NCBI GenBank assembly: GCA_017501495.1
Contig: JAFVWV010000090.1
Coordinates: 1 to 47,758 of the forward strand
Origin: Bacteroidales bacterium
Lineage (GTDB): Bacteria > Bacteroidota > Bacteroidia > Bacteroidales > P3
Length of the DNA: 47,758 nt
Direction: 5' to 3'
Shown: in pieces, positions 16,501 through 27,300 of the stretch
Numbering within the stretch: the stretch's first letter is position 1
How the letters are laid out: each line of letters opens with the position of its first letter
Translations under genes and position numbers: made by a program
Notes under the pieces: generated by a model
Told to the model about the DNA's origin: nothing
The model's database searches: none
The model's input: only the letters and a program-made list of their open reading frames with translations

Positions 16501-19500
16501 TCACTGCAGGGGAGAAAGCCCTCGACGCGAATGGCGAAGCCCTTGTAGATATATATCACGGCAACGTCTACGGCGGCGGCCGCGGTATCGATATGACCCA
16601 GAGCGGCTACCTGGGCGAGGCTTCCGGCCAGGTGTTCGGCAACACCACGGTCGACATCAGCGGCGGCACGGTGCGCCACCACGTCTTCGGCGGCGGCTCC
16701 ATTGCCTCGGTGGGCACCTACGTCGCCTACCCCATCGTCCCGGGCGACCACGCCGAAGCCTTGACCGGCAAGGCCACCGTCACCATCCACGGCGGTGTGA
16801 TTGGCTCCGACGGTATGAACAACGGCTTTGTCTACGGCTCGGGCCGCGGTGTGGCTTATACCGGTTCCGACTATGCCCACAAGGCCTTCGTCAACAACAC
16901 CGAAGTGAATATCCAGACCGGCGCCGATGTGCGTGGCTCGGTCTTCGGCGGCGGCGCCAACGGCCACGTGATGACCGACACCAAGGTGAACATCAGCGGC
17001 GGCACCATCGGCTCGCCCATCAACAGCACCGACTGGACGCTACCCGTTGCCTATACACCCACAACGCCGGGGGCTGCAGACATGGTGGGCACCGAATGGG
17101 TGAAATACCCCACCAACGACCCCTCCGACCCCAACTATAACGACTATATGTCCCAGCTCGGCGAGAGCGCTGTGACCCACTTCCACGGCAACGTCTACGG
17201 CGGCGGCCGCGGTGTGGACCGCCACGACGGCAACTTCAGCACCACCGCCGGCCGCGTGTACGGCAACACCAATGTCGACGTCAGCGGCGGCATCATCTAC
17301 CACAACGTCTATGGCGGCGGCTCGATGGCCTCGGTGGGCTACTATAACGAGGTGCCCATCACGCCCCACTCCACCATACTTAGCGGCGGCATCGCCACCG
17401 TCACCATCCGTGGCGGCCAAATCGGCACCACGGGCCACAACAACGGCCACGTCTTCGGCTCGAGCCGTGGTATGGCCGGCAGCGAATATTCCCACTTCGC
17501 CTTCACCGAGGACACCTATGTCAACATCAAGGATGGCGCCGACATCCGCGGCTCGGTCTTCGGCTCGGGCGAGAACGGCCACGTGCTCAACAACACCTAT
17601 GTCACCATGACCGGCGGCAAGGTGGGTCGCGACCTTACGGTGAAGGCCACCCTTCTGGACGACACCACCGAACTGGTCACCGGTGAAGCCTGCACCGAAG
17701 AGGCGGGCGCCGACGCGTCCGTCATCTTCCGTGGCAACGTCTACGGCGGCGGCCGCGGTGTGGACCGCCACAACGGCAAGCTCAGCCTCAGCGCCGGCAC
17801 CGTCTACGGCAACACCCACGTCGACATCAGCGGCGGCACCGTCACCCACAACGTCTACGGCGGCGGCTCGATGGCCTCGGTGGGCTCCACCAAGTACAAG
17901 GACGCCGAAGGCAACTACACCTCCTATGAGCCTGTCCGCAACGGGACATTGGAACCCCCCGTCTTTTACGACACGGTAGGCAAACCGGAGCGCTCGCACC
18001 GCTACAAGGACTCCCATGGCGAATACACCTCCCGCATCCCTGTGGAGACCCCCTGTACCTACAAGTATAAGACCAGCGCCGATGCTACCGAGTACACGAG
18101 CGATACGAGCGTGGCGGACCCCGTGACCGGTGACTATTACGACTCTATCAAATACCGCTGGATGAATCCCACTACCGGCAACTATACCGAAACGAGCTTA
18201 ACCTATTATGACACTGTCGGCGTCGATACCATTACCGGCATGGCCATCGTCACCATCAGTTCCAATGCCATCATCGGCAACGCCGGCGAATTTGTCGTCG
18301 ACCGCAAGGGCTTCAACAACGGCCGCGTCTTCGGCGCCGGCCGCGGTATGGCCGGTGGCGCATATGCCGCCCGCGCCAACGTCTACAACACCATCGTCAC
18401 CATCAATGGCGGCACGGTCAACGGCTCCGTCTTCGGCGGCGGCGAGAACGGCCACGTGCTGCATAACACCCGCGTCACCGTCAACGACGGCACCATCGGC
18501 CACAACATGAACGCCTCTTATGCCGCTGTCGAAGGTGCCTTCGGAAGCAGCATGCCTGAGATGATTCCGGTCATGAAGAGCCGTATGGCCAACGTCGGCA
18601 ACGTCTACGGTGCCGGCCGCGGATGCGACCTGGACCATGACGGGACCTATTCCATGAGCGCCGGCTACGTGCGCGGCAAGACCGTCGTCACCGTCAACGG
18701 CGGCACCATCCACCGCAACGTCTACGGTGGCGGTTCGATGGCCATTGTGGGCGACTACGGCCTCAATGGCACCGAAGACCACATCCAAGACGCCAACTCC
18801 GGTTTGGCCACCGTCAACATCCACTCCTCTGTGGGCGACTCGAACGACAACGTGGGCTTCGGCGGCAACGTCTTCGGCTCGAGCCGCGGACGCGCCAACG
18901 ACCCCGCCAACCCCGATTTCGACTTCGCCGATATGGCCTATGCCTTCAAGACCCAGGTCAACATCGGTAACGATGCCGGCGACGAGGTTCTCACCGTCTA
19001 CCGCAATGTCTACGGCGGCGGCGAAAGCGGCCACGTCGACTACGGCGGCACCACCGTCAATATCAAGAGCGGCACCGTCAAGGGCAACGTCTTCGGCGGC
19101 GGCCGCGGCAGCTCCCTCTCGCCGACGGCAGGCATCGTCGACGGACCCACGCAGGTCAACATCGGCACCGAAGCTCAGCTGACCAGCGACATTGCGAACA
19201 CCGTGGTCGTCGAAGGCCACGTCTTCGGCGGCAACGACGCAGGCTCGTCGCCACTCGGCATCATGAACGTCGACATCTGGCGCACAGCCCACAGCGGCAA
19301 CAACGTCTACCCCACCCTCACGTCCGAGACCGACACGGCGGCGCTGCTCAACCAGCCCGACTCAAGCTACTACGCCATCAGCGGCGTCTACGGCGGCGGC
19401 AACGAGGCTTCGGTGCTCACGGGCGACGTGAGCATAGACGCTCCCGCCTGGGCCGGCAAAGAAAGCATGCTCAACACCAAATACATCGACCAGCGCCTCA

Positions 19501-20813
19501 ACGTCGCGTCATGGCCCGGCGGCACGAGCCGTCTCTCGAAGGTGACCATCCACGAATGCTCGGAGAACACCGTGATGTACGTCTACGGCGGCGGCCGCGC
19601 GGCCGACACCTACGAGAATGAGGTGCTCATCGAGGGCGGACGCGTCTACCGCGCCTTCGCCGGCGGCGACGGCCACACCGGCACCAAGTCCGACGTCGTC
19701 ACCGACGCCTCGATCACCGTCGAGGGCGGCCTGGTCTACCAAGTCTTCGGCGGCTCCAACACCAACGGTATCGTGAAAGGCGTGGCCAGCGTCAACCTCG
19801 ACCCGCAGGACAACTGCGAACTGGTCAACCACAGCATCTTCGGCGGCGGCAACGAAGCCCCCGGCGGCTCGACGGTGGTCACCATCCCCTGCGGCACCAC
19901 AGGCATCAACGACGTCTACGGCGGCGCCAACGAAGCCCTCATCACCGGCGACGTGATACTCAACATCCTCGGCGGCTCGATGAACCGCGTCTTCGGCGGC
20001 TCGCGCAACGCCGAAATCGACGGCAACGTCACCGTCAACATCACCGGCGGCAGCATCGACACCGTCTTCGGCGGCAACAACGTCGACGGCAACATCACCG
20101 GCCAGATCGACGTCAACATCGACTGGGGCAACAACACCTGCACCGACCCGCTGTACATAGGCACCGTCTTCGGCGGCGGCAACGAGGCTCGCTACACGCC
20201 CTCGTCGGCAGCCCTCGTCTCGCCCTCGGTCAACATCGTCAAAGCCACCATCAGCGAAGACATCTTCGGCGGCGGCAACGGCACCACCCGCACCGCCACG
20301 AGCGACGCCCAGGTGACGGCCAACCCCTCGGTGCTCGTAGGCGCACCGCGCTTTGCCGACAAAACCGGCGCCACACTGGCTCCGGCCGTCGACTGCGACA
20401 CCGTGACCGTCATGGGCAGCATCTTCGGCGGCGGCAACGCCTCACCCACCATCGGCAACACCACCGTCGTGGTGCGCGGCGAGAAGACCCTGGTGCAGCA
20501 GAGCGTCTACGGCGCCGGCAACGCAGCCACCGCAGGCTACGCCACCGCCACCGACACCAGCACCACCGACGTCCACATCGGCTACTACGCCGGCACCACC
20601 GAGCCGGTCGTCGTCAGCGTCAGCGACGGCAAACTCAGCGCCACCTGCGCCACCCCGGGCGCCGTGATACGCTACACCGTCGACGGCACCGATCCCGCTG
20701 TGGGCGAGGTGTATAGCGCACCCATACCCGTCAGCTCGGGCAAGACCGTCAAGCTCCGCGCCACCCGCGGCGGCTACGAGCCCTCGGCACTGACGACCCA
20801 CACCGAGCCGTAA
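13584..20813 (+). CDS. Giant secreted VYGGG-repeat protein 2
   Basis: 2409 residues from the ATG at 13584; a second ATG at 13608 begins with the same 12 bases (ATGAAACATACT) and gives a more typical signal peptide (MKHTFAGKAAAVALLAMLG, cleaved after AQA). Almost the whole protein is VYGGG/VFGGG repeat, starting within 10 residues of the signal peptide. A higher-order unit of roughly 200 residues recurs about four times between 16550 and 19100 (NVYGGGRGVDRH..., NVYGGGSMASVG, FGSSRGMAG, SGENGHVL). Near residues 618-655 a short CBM5/12-like segment is embedded (YSVGDVVAYQNQMYRF). The last ~75 residues are a chitobiase C-terminal-like domain (PGAVIRYTVDGTDP). No T9SS sorting domain. Probably a beta-solenoid surface protein. 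Confidence 0.85.
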   Translation: MKHTNSYTMKHTFAGKAAAVALLAMLGLGGNAQAQIVVHGDVYGAGKGVYPGVDVARVHGNSTVVMSAGTVDSNVYGGGELGAVNGNTDVAISGTAHVGGNDLTSYNGFVFGGGSGTIQDPGYANVKGNSHVAISGGYVHNTVFGGGELASVGTFTLAASADAANDIVVGEPVNCASGTGRSLVEISGGQIGHKDATLRVDIGYVFGAGMGVYTDPHAANEPAPSADNARFGYVNTAEVQVSGSAFIVGAVWGGSENGQVLDSCGVIVSGGQIGNGYDWTNKEGKGLYTAANWDEAVAAVKAQDATRINTIAAAMPECMHWKYGYDTIINGDSTKHYLPYDRYANETGDTTASYNPGDGHTFFGNVFGGGSGYYPYATDNRGTGGEFTTQFYKFQGRVRGNTYVEITGGHILTSVYGGCEYADVLGDCRVVMTGGTLGLPRTIDSITDHPVTSYLFGAGKGDQRTEFNMRTNVQNVNVKVSGGLIFGSVFGGGKDGHVLGDAKVTIDSAAWVGTWGTSYVDGNIFGGGRGFGGTAYTAGSIGGNVEVNINNDTVAGTPVRPTMLGSVYGGGRLASVGSYFVAVGDPNYSQLQDGDDHGNIKINITGGTIGNLREFSHPVFDPAASYSVGDVVAYQNQMYRFTSAHPAGAWNQADVTDIVHTTGGNVFGSSMGRLFKLGATDETDSNSFLRIWPGMAKCKNTEINISGDATIYSNVYGGGELGYVMKDTKVTIDGSQVTIGHGVATGTTDACYLGSVYGGGYGSDNITPHINDTASITSTSGFVSAAMHAGRVYGNTEVELKNGHILGNIYGGGELASVGRRWKDMTYAYDPSNPYKFQPPYNGTAATYNYEVNGVTYTSYGYSANVGNTKVTVSGGKVGEVDNVTVGTHRVAGHSTGRKGSVFGGSKGRPGYFDTINNKDYGFHYTRMAYVDKTQVIIKGGQIAASVFGGGENGHVRYDATVTMTDGTVGLELTAGEKALDANGEALVDIYHGNVYGGGRGIDMTQSGYLGEASGQVFGNTTVDISGGTVRHHVFGGGSIASVGTYVAYPIVPGDHAEALTGKATVTIHGGVIGSDGMNNGFVYGSGRGVAYTGSDYAHKAFVNNTEVNIQTGADVRGSVFGGGANGHVMTDTKVNISGGTIGSPINSTDWTLPVAYTPTTPGAADMVGTEWVKYPTNDPSDPNYNDYMSQLGESAVTHFHGNVYGGGRGVDRHDGNFSTTAGRVYGNTNVDVSGGIIYHNVYGGGSMASVGYYNEVPITPHSTILSGGIATVTIRGGQIGTTGHNNGHVFGSSRGMAGSEYSHFAFTEDTYVNIKDGADIRGSVFGSGENGHVLNNTYVTMTGGKVGRDLTVKATLLDDTTELVTGEACTEEAGADASVIFRGNVYGGGRGVDRHNGKLSLSAGTVYGNTHVDISGGTVTHNVYGGGSMASVGSTKYKDAEGNYTSYEPVRNGTLEPPVFYDTVGKPERSHRYKDSHGEYTSRIPVETPCTYKYKTSADATEYTSDTSVADPVTGDYYDSIKYRWMNPTTGNYTETSLTYYDTVGVDTITGMAIVTISSNAIIGNAGEFVVDRKGFNNGRVFGAGRGMAGGAYAARANVYNTIVTINGGTVNGSVFGGGENGHVLHNTRVTVNDGTIGHNMNASYAAVEGAFGSSMPEMIPVMKSRMANVGNVYGAGRGCDLDHDGTYSMSAGYVRGKTVVTVNGGTIHRNVYGGGSMAIVGDYGLNGTEDHIQDANSGLATVNIHSSVGDSNDNVGFGGNVFGSSRGRANDPANPDFDFADMAYAFKTQVNIGNDAGDEVLTVYRNVYGGGESGHVDYGGTTVNIKSGTVKGNVFGGGRGSSLSPTAGIVDGPTQVNIGTEAQLTSDIANTVVVEGHVFGGNDAGSSPLGIMNVDIWRTAHSGNNVYPTLTSETDTAALLNQPDSSYYAISGVYGGGNEASVLTGDVSIDAPAWAGKESMLNTKYIDQRLNVASWPGGTSRLSKVTIHECSENTVMYVYGGGRAADTYENEVLIEGGRVYRAFAGGDGHTGTKSDVVTDASITVEGGLVYQVFGGSNTNGIVKGVASVNLDPQDNCELVNHSIFGGGNEAPGGSTVVTIPCGTTGINDVYGGANEALITGDVILNILGGSMNRVFGGSRNAEIDGNVTVNITGGSIDTVFGGNNVDGNITGQIDVNIDWGNNTCTDPLYIGTVFGGGNEARYTPSSAALVSPSVNIVKATISEDIFGGGNGTTRTATSDAQVTANPSVLVGAPRFADKTGATLAPAVDCDTVTVMGSIFGGGNASPTIGNTTVVVRGEKTLVQQSVYGAGNAATAGYATATDTSTTDVHIGYYAGTTEPVVVSVSDGKLSATCATPGAVIRYTVDGTDPAVGEVYSAPIPVSSGKTVKLRATRGGYEPSALTTHTEP

Positions 20814-20837
20814 CCCCTCACGGCCCCGAACGGCCAA

Positions 20838-20909
20838 CGGCAAAAAAACATACCGCACCGCCCCCGCAACGGCCTCAAAACCACTGCGGGGGCGGCGCTT
20901 TTTTTGCCC
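20838..20909 (+). terminator. Intrinsic terminator after giant protein 2
   Basis: CCGCCCCCGCA (20858-20868) pairs with TGCGGGGGCGG (20885-20895), followed by T7 (20899-20905). An outer GGCAAAAAAA/TTTTTTTGCC pair makes it symmetric and possibly bidirectional. Confidence 0.85.
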
Positions 20910-20942
20910 TGCCGGGGCGCATAAAACCGAGCGCACCGTAAC

Positions 20943-20986
20943 GGGGGCGATGCCCCCGCCTGAGTTCTTTGTCCCCTGACGGGGAC
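20943..20986. repeat. Two short GC hairpins
   Basis: GGGGGC-GAT-GCCCCC (20943-20957) and GTCCCC-TGAC-GGGGAC (20971-20986) lie next to each other, with a further CCTGACGG/CCGTCAGG pairing nearby. They resemble in style, not in sequence, the hairpin trains around tnaA. Non-coding. Confidence 0.7.
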
Positions 20987-21066
20987 GCTTGCAGGGCACC
21001 GTCAGGGAAAATTTACATCAGGCCTCCAACCGTTCCGGCAGCGGACAAAAAGCCATCAACCACCCT

Positions 21067-21180
21067 ACCGGTAGTGCATATCAACGATACATCAACGATA
21101 TATCAACGATATTTCGACGATTACAATCGTTGAAATATCGTTGATATATCGTTGATGTATCGTTGATATGCACTGCCGGT
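21067..21180 (+). repeat. Palindromic element, copy 2
   Basis: The palindrome extends 114 bases, from ACCGGTAGTGCATATC to GATATGCACTGCCGGT, with three ATCAACGATA units per arm and centre TTTCGACGATTACAATCG. The long outer flanks shared by copies 1 and 3 are only weakly recognisable here (AAAAAGCCATCAACCACC on the left). It lies between the terminator of giant 2 and the promoter of giant 3. Confidence 0.85.
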
Positions 21181-21249
21181 CAAAGAGCGGGTGGGAGTAA
21201 AATTATAAATTTTTAATATAAAACACCGTGTCAAATTGACAAAAAGATG

Positions 21250-21257
21250 TATATTTG
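21250..21257 (+). promoter_or_regulatory. -7 promoter box for giant protein 3
   Basis: TATATTTG fits TAnnTTTG and lies about 80 bases before the first ATG. No good -33 TTTG is visible at the right distance. Confidence 0.5.
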
Positions 21258-21332
21258 CAGATTGAACCATAGTATGCAGTTTGGTGTATATAACTATACA
21301 TCAGACTTTTGGGGTATCTATGGGCAACAGAA

Positions 21333-24300
21333 ATGATGCAAAAAATGAAAATGACTATGAGACACATCAACATACTGAACCACGCCGTCAGACTGGCAGC
21401 GCTGACCATCGTGCTCCTCGGAGGAGTGTGCGGCAACGCCAAAGCACAGCAGCAGGAGTACTACACCCTGACCAACGGCAACGTGTACTTTTACGACGGC
21501 CTGCAGGCCGACTTCGACTGGACCGACAGATACCACATCTACCCCCGCGGCTTCAACAAGCACCAGGGCTGGGCCGAAGTGCACCCCTACGGCGGAATGA
21601 ACCTCACGCAGGTGACGGAGAAAGGCGAGCAATACCTCATGCTCGACACGGCCAACGTCAAAGTGGGCCACACCAACGTCTTCTCGCCGCTCTGCGTCTG
21701 GAAGCGCACCGGCACGACGGGCTACTACTACCAGGAGTGGAACGGCTACTACTACTACCTCATCGGCAACGCCGATGAGCTGACCATCGAGAAGATGGCC
21801 CCCACCGACGCCACCACCCTGCTGGCCAAATGGTACGACTGGGACTTCGGCGTAGCGCTGACGGTCACCAACTTCATCGACGGCTCGCCCTCCAAGTCCT
21901 ACTACTGGGCCTACTACGACACCGCAGCGAGCAACTGGGATATGTCGTGCATCAGCTACGAGCGCCCCAACGACCGCATCTTCGAAGACTACGACTCCGT
22001 GGCCCACATGGAAGACTTCGAATACAACTGGAACATCCACGGCACCTACTACTGCCCCGTCGGCGACGAAGGCGTCGAGAAGAAGATGTCGCCCGGCGCG
22101 GCGGCACTGTTCATGCCCATCGAGGTGGAAGAGCACGGCATCGAGCTGGCCGAGATCGGTTCGGGGCTGGGCCTGCAGGGCCTGGCACTGCAGTATGCCG
22201 AAGGCGGCGCACCCGTTTCGGCCATCAAGCTCAAAGACTCGATGCTGATCAACCTCAACGTGGTGGAGGCCGACGGCAACGCCGTGGGCGTCACACCCCC
22301 CTACACCAAATACACCGAGCGCACCTTCATCTACGGCATCAACACCAACTGGGAGCGTCGCGTCGACGACCAGCACGTACCCGTCTACGAATACGGCAAG
22401 GCCGGTCTGACCACCGACACGGTGCGCTACTACTACCAGGCCGCGGGCGACGCCGCAGTGAGCGAACACCAGACCGCCCCGGTGGCCGAGATGCGCGAGC
22501 TCAAAGTGAAGACCATCCACTACAGCATCAACAACAGTGCCCTCCGCTTCCTGACGCTCGACACCACCGGCTGCACCACCGACCCCACCGCCAAGCCCGT
22601 GCTGAAATGCATCGGCGTGCCGGCAGCCTTCGCCGAAGTGGTCGTCACCGCCACGGTGACCTACACCAACGGCGCCCAGCAGACGAAGAGCATCAAGGTG
22701 GCCACCTCGCAATACTACGAGCGCACCCCCATGCCGCAGCCGCAGAACGGCCCCGTCATCGCGGGCTACGTGGTGGGCGGCGCCCGCATGGCCAACGTGG
22801 TGGGCAACACCAGCGTCACCGTGCACCGCGCCGACTCCATCTACGCCCTCTACGGCGGCAACGACATCGCCGGATGGGTGCAGGGCCAGCGCGGCGCCAC
22901 CATCCAGCTCGGCACCGAGCACACCGACGCCAGCCATCCGGTGCACATAGGCTACGTCTACGGCGGCGGCTGCGGCTACTACGCCTACCAGAAACCCTAC
23001 GACGCCGCCACCGAAGCCTGGGCCGACGACGACTCGCTGACCACCACGGTCAGCTACGGCCAGTTCTGCTTCAACGGCAAAGTCTACCCCTGGATGACAC
23101 CCTCGAGCGACATCGCCTCCGCCACACCGGTGGTCGACAAGGTGTTCTCCTACAATCCCGCGACAGGCAGCAACTACGGCCATACCGAGACGGGCAACAA
23201 CGGCGACGGCACCGTGCCCTACATCAAGACGGCCCACATCACCGTCGGCATACCGATGCCCACCCCCGTCGACAACAGCGACGAAGCCTACCTGGCAAGC
23301 GACAGCACCATGCGCTCGCACAACGACTACATCCTCATCGACACCGTCTTCGGCGGCGGCGAGAACTCGTTCATCGGCGTCACCTCGAACGAAATCACCC
23401 AACCCGAGAACGGCGTGACCATCGACATCCACGGCGGCACCATCTTCTCGGTCTTCGGCGGCAACAACTACGGCGGCGCTGTGGCCCAGACGGCCACGGT
23501 CTTCGTCAACGTGCACGACACCAAGCTCCTCGACTCCGACCAGGAGCCGAGCGACCTGACCTACTTCACCGGCTACGGCCGCGAATACGGCATCCGCAAC
23601 CTCTTCGGCGGCGGCAACCTGGTGGAGAGCTCGCACGCACACGTCGAAATCAAGGGCGGCATGATCGACACCTGCTACCTCGGCGGCAACCGCGCCTCGG
23701 TGCTGCAACCCATCGGCATCGTCGACTGCAAGGCCGTCGGCCACACCAACAGCCACGGCTACGACGGCCGCTTCATCATGACCAACCCGACCTACCCGCT
23801 CGACCTGGTGAAGGCCGGCCAAATCAACACCGCCAACCTGGCCGACGACGCCTGGGTCGACGCCAACCTCATCGGCAGCTACGGCCCCGACAACTTCACC
23901 CCCGAGGTGGGCAACTACAACATACGCGCACTCTTCGGCGGCAACAATCAGGCACCGATGAACAACCTGGCCGTCATCCAGCTCAACTCCGGCGGCGTGA
24001 GCTCCGTCTACGGCGGCGGCAATGCCGGCGACATGCGCTGGGGCGGCGGCCTGAGCATACCCATGTACATCGACCTCATGGCCCAGGCCATCGAAGGCAG
24101 CCACCTGCCCTACCCGCAGGGCGTCGGCGCCATCGTCAGCTCGCTGCACGACTCGAAAATCATCTGCGACTACATCTTCGGCGGCTGCCGCATGGCCAAC
24201 GTCGACTACTCGAGCGGTCTCTACCTCGCCGGCGGCGTCTTCGGCTACGTCAAGGGCGGCAACGACATCAGCGGCGACGTAGGCTCGACCAAGGGCGACT

Positions 24301-27300
24301 ACGCCGAAGGCAAGAGCAACGGCGCATACGTCATCATGGACAGCAGCGTGCTGGTCATCGGCGACGTGGTAGGCGGCAGCGACGGCTACTACCACTGCGA
24401 CAACGGCTCGGGCCACTACGACTCCAAAGGACTCACCGACAACTACAACGGCCTCAACTACGACCCCTTCGACGAATACATCGGCATGCTGATGCCGACC
24501 CACAACAACACCAACGTCTGCATGAAGCGCGGCGTGGTGCTTGGCAGCCTCTACGGCGGCGGTGCCCACTCCAACGTGGGCTTCAACAACACCGGCAACA
24601 CCGGCCGCCGACTGGTTGACGGCGTAGAGACCACCTTCAGCCCCATCGGAGGCATTCAGAACGGCTCGGTACATCTTTATATGAGCGGCGGCCGCGTGGT
24701 AAACAACGTCTACGGCGGCGGCTACATGTCGGCCATCTACGGCCTGGCCTACCTGCAGGTGGGCGGCTCGACCCGCATCGACGGAGCCCTCTACGCAGGC
24801 AACGACTTCCTCGGCAAGATCGACAACTTCGGCGCCTACTACGACAGCATTCCCGCAACAACCAACAACGGCGATCTGCGCGGCTGGAGCGAATACAAGG
24901 CCAGCAACGGCCAAGACCTCAACATACAGGAAGGCAGCAGCTGGAACGCCCGCTACTCGGCCTACCTGCTGCTGAGCGACTCGGTGCGCATCAAGAGCGT
25001 CTACGGCAGCGGCAACGGCGACTACGACTACGAAGGCGCCGACAAAGAATACGTCTGCGCCGACGGCGGCAACGTCAACCGCCCGCTGCAGAGCTCGACA
25101 TTCATCGACATCAACACCGCCAGCGGCTACATCGACACAGTCTTCGGCGGCGGCAACGGCATCGGCGTGCGCGACAACGTGACGGTGCTGCTCAACTGCA
25201 AACAGAACACAAACCAGCTCGTGGGCACCATCTTCGGCGGCAACAACAAGGAAGACATGACCGGCACCTGCGTGCCGCAGATCGTGCTCAACTACGGCCG
25301 CGCCAAGAACGTCTTCGGCGGCGGCAACTCGGGCAACATGCTCGGCCGCACCACGCAGAAAGACATCTGCGGCAACGAAGTGAAAAACGTGGCCTCCTAC
25401 ATCCGACTCGAAAAAGACGAAGCCATCATCGACGACAGCATCTTCGGCGGTTGCCGCATGGCCAACGTCGACGGCATGGCCTACATCGACATGCGCAAGG
25501 GCAACGTGAACTACATCTACGGCGGCAACGACATAGCCGGCAACGTCTACGGCAACACACGCATCGACGTCAGCGGCGGCACCGTGGCCCACATCTACGG
25601 CGGCTCCAACGGCCGATACGACTACTACCAGCGAGGCGACCAAACCTGGGACATCTACAAATTCAACTCGCCCCACGACGACGCCAACAAGCTGGCCACC
25701 GGCAACGCAACCGGACGCCCCTTCGTCGACTCGACAGCCGTCAACCTCTACGGCGGCACCATCAACACCGACGTCTTCGGCGGCGGCGCCATGGGCGACT
25801 GCCGACTGACCAGCGTGGTGGTCAACGACCAGATATGCCCCGGCAGCCACGACTCGCTGAGCCTCACCATCAACGGTTCGGTCTTCGGCGGCGGCGAGGG
25901 CAACTGGCAAGACCTCAACGCCGAACGTCACGGCAACGTCACGCTGACCGACGACGGCAACGGCGCCACCTATGTGCACCTGCACCACGCCACACACCTC
26001 TCGACCGCCACGGCCTACGGCGGCGGCAAGGGCGGCGACGTGCAGAACACCCACATCACAGCCTACAGCACCTGGGACCAGCCCTTCGAGGCCATCTACG
26101 GCGGCTGCTGGGGCTCCGACGTCTACAGTACTGCCTACGTCGTCATGGAAGGTGCCAGCGACCCCGGCGCCTACACGGCCTACAACGTCTACGGCGGCAA
26201 CGACTTCACGGGCACCGTCTACAAGACCGACATGAAGATACTCGACGGCCGCTACGGCGACATCTACGGCGGCGGCAACGGCGACTATCCGGCCAAGATG
26301 TATTCCGGCGACACCACAGGCTACACCGTCTACAGCGGCACCTACCCCACCGACGCCACCGACCAATACGTCGACGGCGCTTCGCGCAGCCTGCAGGTGC
26401 CCAACAATGAAAAAACCGAGATCAACTTTGAGAATGGCATCGTGGAGGGCAACCTCTACGGCGGCGGCAAGCTCGGCACCACCATGCGCCTCAAACGCAC
26501 CGCCGACGGAACCGACTTCGACGACTTCGGCGGAGCCAGCAAAAAATACAACAACACCGAGGCACACACCAACATCGACGACTATTCGAGCATCATCGTC
26601 AACGTCAAGGGCGGTACCTTTAATAATAATATATATGCCGGCGGCCACGGCGCCAGCGGCGGCCAGTGCATCGTCTACGGCCTGAAGGTGCTGAACATCA
26701 TGAACGGCACCAAGGTGGCCGAATCGGTCTACGGCGGCTCGGAGAACGTGAACGACGGCTACGCCAACGAGTGCGACAGCACCGGCAACAGCAACCGCTA
26801 CAAGATCAACCCCTCGACCGGCGAGCAATACGGCGAGTCGGCCTTCACGGCCACCACCATGCGTCCCTCGTCGATACTGAACATCGTGGGCGGCACGGTG
26901 AAGAGCCACGTCTTCGGCTGCGGCTACCTCGGCGACACCTACGGCTCGGCCTACGTCAACATAGGCCTCGACGCCGTGGAGAGCTGCCCGGTCTGGACAG
27001 ATACCGTCAACGGCACCGAAAACGCCTATGCAGCCTTCAAACCCGGCGCCACAGACGGCCACATACCGGCCTTGATACAAGGCGAGGTGCAGCTGCAAGG
27101 CTCGGTCTACGGCGGCGCCAACTGGGGCGACAACGTCGGCAACGCCGACTTCTCGAAGCCCGGCTTCTACGGCGGCAAGAGCCGCATCATAATCGACGGC
27201 AACAAATATAACACATACATGGACGACGCCCACGTGAGCCTGCCGCAGATGAACATCAGCAACTCGGTTATCGGCTCCGGCACCTCGGTGGCCGGCGGCG

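Noticed and set aside
7601-20813. Giants 1 and 2 as one gene split by a frameshift
   Set aside because: Two complete other genes lie between them, giant 2 has its own signal peptide, and giant 1 ends naturally after a repeat.
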